A stretch of 33,263 nucleotides of DNA, from assembly GCF_014062315.1 (NCBI RefSeq), contig NZ_JACGLT010000024.1:1-33263 (forward strand), written 5' to 3'. The stretch is from Gelidibacter maritimus (GTDB taxonomy: Bacteria; Bacteroidota; Bacteroidia; Flavobacteriales; Flavobacteriaceae). This document shows, one piece after another, positions 32,892 to 33,263 of the stretch. Below the pieces are notes generated by a model. It was given only the letters and a program-made list of their open reading frames with translations. It was not told the DNA's origin and did not search any database. Position 1 is the stretch's first letter; every line of letters starts with the position of its first letter. A program made the position numbers and the translations under genes.

Positions 32892-33263
32892 CTGGCCCAT
32901 GCTTAGGTTGACAGCCAACTGTCAGGGTGAGCGCTTCCGACTATTCGGAACGACTATTCGGAACGAACCCCTTTGTTCTCACATATTACATTTATCTAAT
33001 CTTTTATAACGGGCTGGGGGAGGTCAAATTACAAATTCTTATTCTATCTTGTTCTATCTTGACCCCAGCCCCTAAAGGGGAGAATCGGGATTTGGCTTTT
33101 GAATTTGGCTCTTTTTTTGGACTTTTCTTAGGTTGACAGCCAAATGTCAGGGTGAGCGTAGTCGAATTCTATTATGATGATCAATTATATTTTTGCGTTT
33201 CAAGCCCTTCGACTGCCCTTCGTCTGCGCTCAGGACAGGCTGTTCAGGGTGACAGTATGATGT
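32892..33263. repeat. Cluster of dispersed intergenic repeats downstream of hisS
   Basis: No convincing gene is present. TTAGGTTGACAGCCAA continuing through GTCAGGGTGAGCG occurs at 32903-32933 and, with one change, at 33128-33158. CGACTATTCGGAA is repeated in tandem near 32938-32964, and its copies form TTCCGA/TCGGAA hairpins. GGGCTGGGGGAGGTCAA (33011) and TTGACCCCAGCCCC (33059) are an inverted repeat, next to CCCCTAAAGGGG (33069-33080). A GTTCAGGGTGACAG variant is near the end (33242). Confidence 0.7.

Noticed and set aside
32927-33136. 69-aa ORF after hisS
   Set aside because: Formed by repeat DNA; lacks codon structure and overlaps hairpins and inverted repeats.

Overview
The window looks like chromosomal DNA of a member of the Bacteroidota, most likely Flavobacteriaceae. 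The evidence is the gene families (LytTR response regulator, 2TM-domain proteins, DUF4199, DUF420, DUF6495), the rpsF-rpsR-rplI order without ssb, promoters of the Bacteroidota type (TTG, about 20-21 nt, TAnnTTTG) before rpsF and hisS, and the lack of clear Shine-Dalgarno sequences. I saw no rRNA, tRNA or CRISPR array.

Layout. 1-1861 is an essentially complete group II intron with its reverse transcriptase/maturase. 1862-2750 holds a DUF6602-like gene bounded by a short inverted repeat. 3078-8512, all on the minus strand, carries an ArsO-like flavoprotein, a thioredoxin-type ArsC-like reductase, small membrane proteins (DUF420, DUF4199 and an unnamed one), a DUF4287/DUF5655 protein, a PH-domain membrane protein and a quinone oxidoreductase. 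8745-18308 is the most interesting part. Two convergent gene sets face each other across about 1 kb of non-coding tandem repeats. The plus-strand set is esterase, leucyl aminopeptidase, ATP-grasp ligase. The minus-strand set is esterase, ATP-grasp ligase, GCS2/YbdK carboxylate-amine ligase, class I glutamine amidotransferase, ATP-grasp-like protein. Together they look like a pathway that builds, trims and hydrolyses an unknown small peptide or amide.

18701-21015 is a sensor operon: exported TPR-like protein, LytS-type histidine kinase ending in a 2TM domain, and a stand-alone 2TM protein. 21292-26565 is housekeeping: hpf, rlmH, nadC, a YihY/BrkB membrane protein and priA. A LytTR response regulator (26813-27508, minus) and the ribosomal operon rpsF-rpsR-rplI with a clear terminator follow. 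A DUF6495 gene, a MacB-like ABC permease (minus) and hisS complete the gene content.

Intergenic DNA is unusually rich in repeats. It includes ~151-bp tandem units, REP-like hairpins, an 80-bp-period repeat after priA, a phased AATCTTAA array before the divergent ligase and sensor operons, and dispersed repeats at the right end. One pair of hairpins lies inside a possible N-terminal extension of HisRS.
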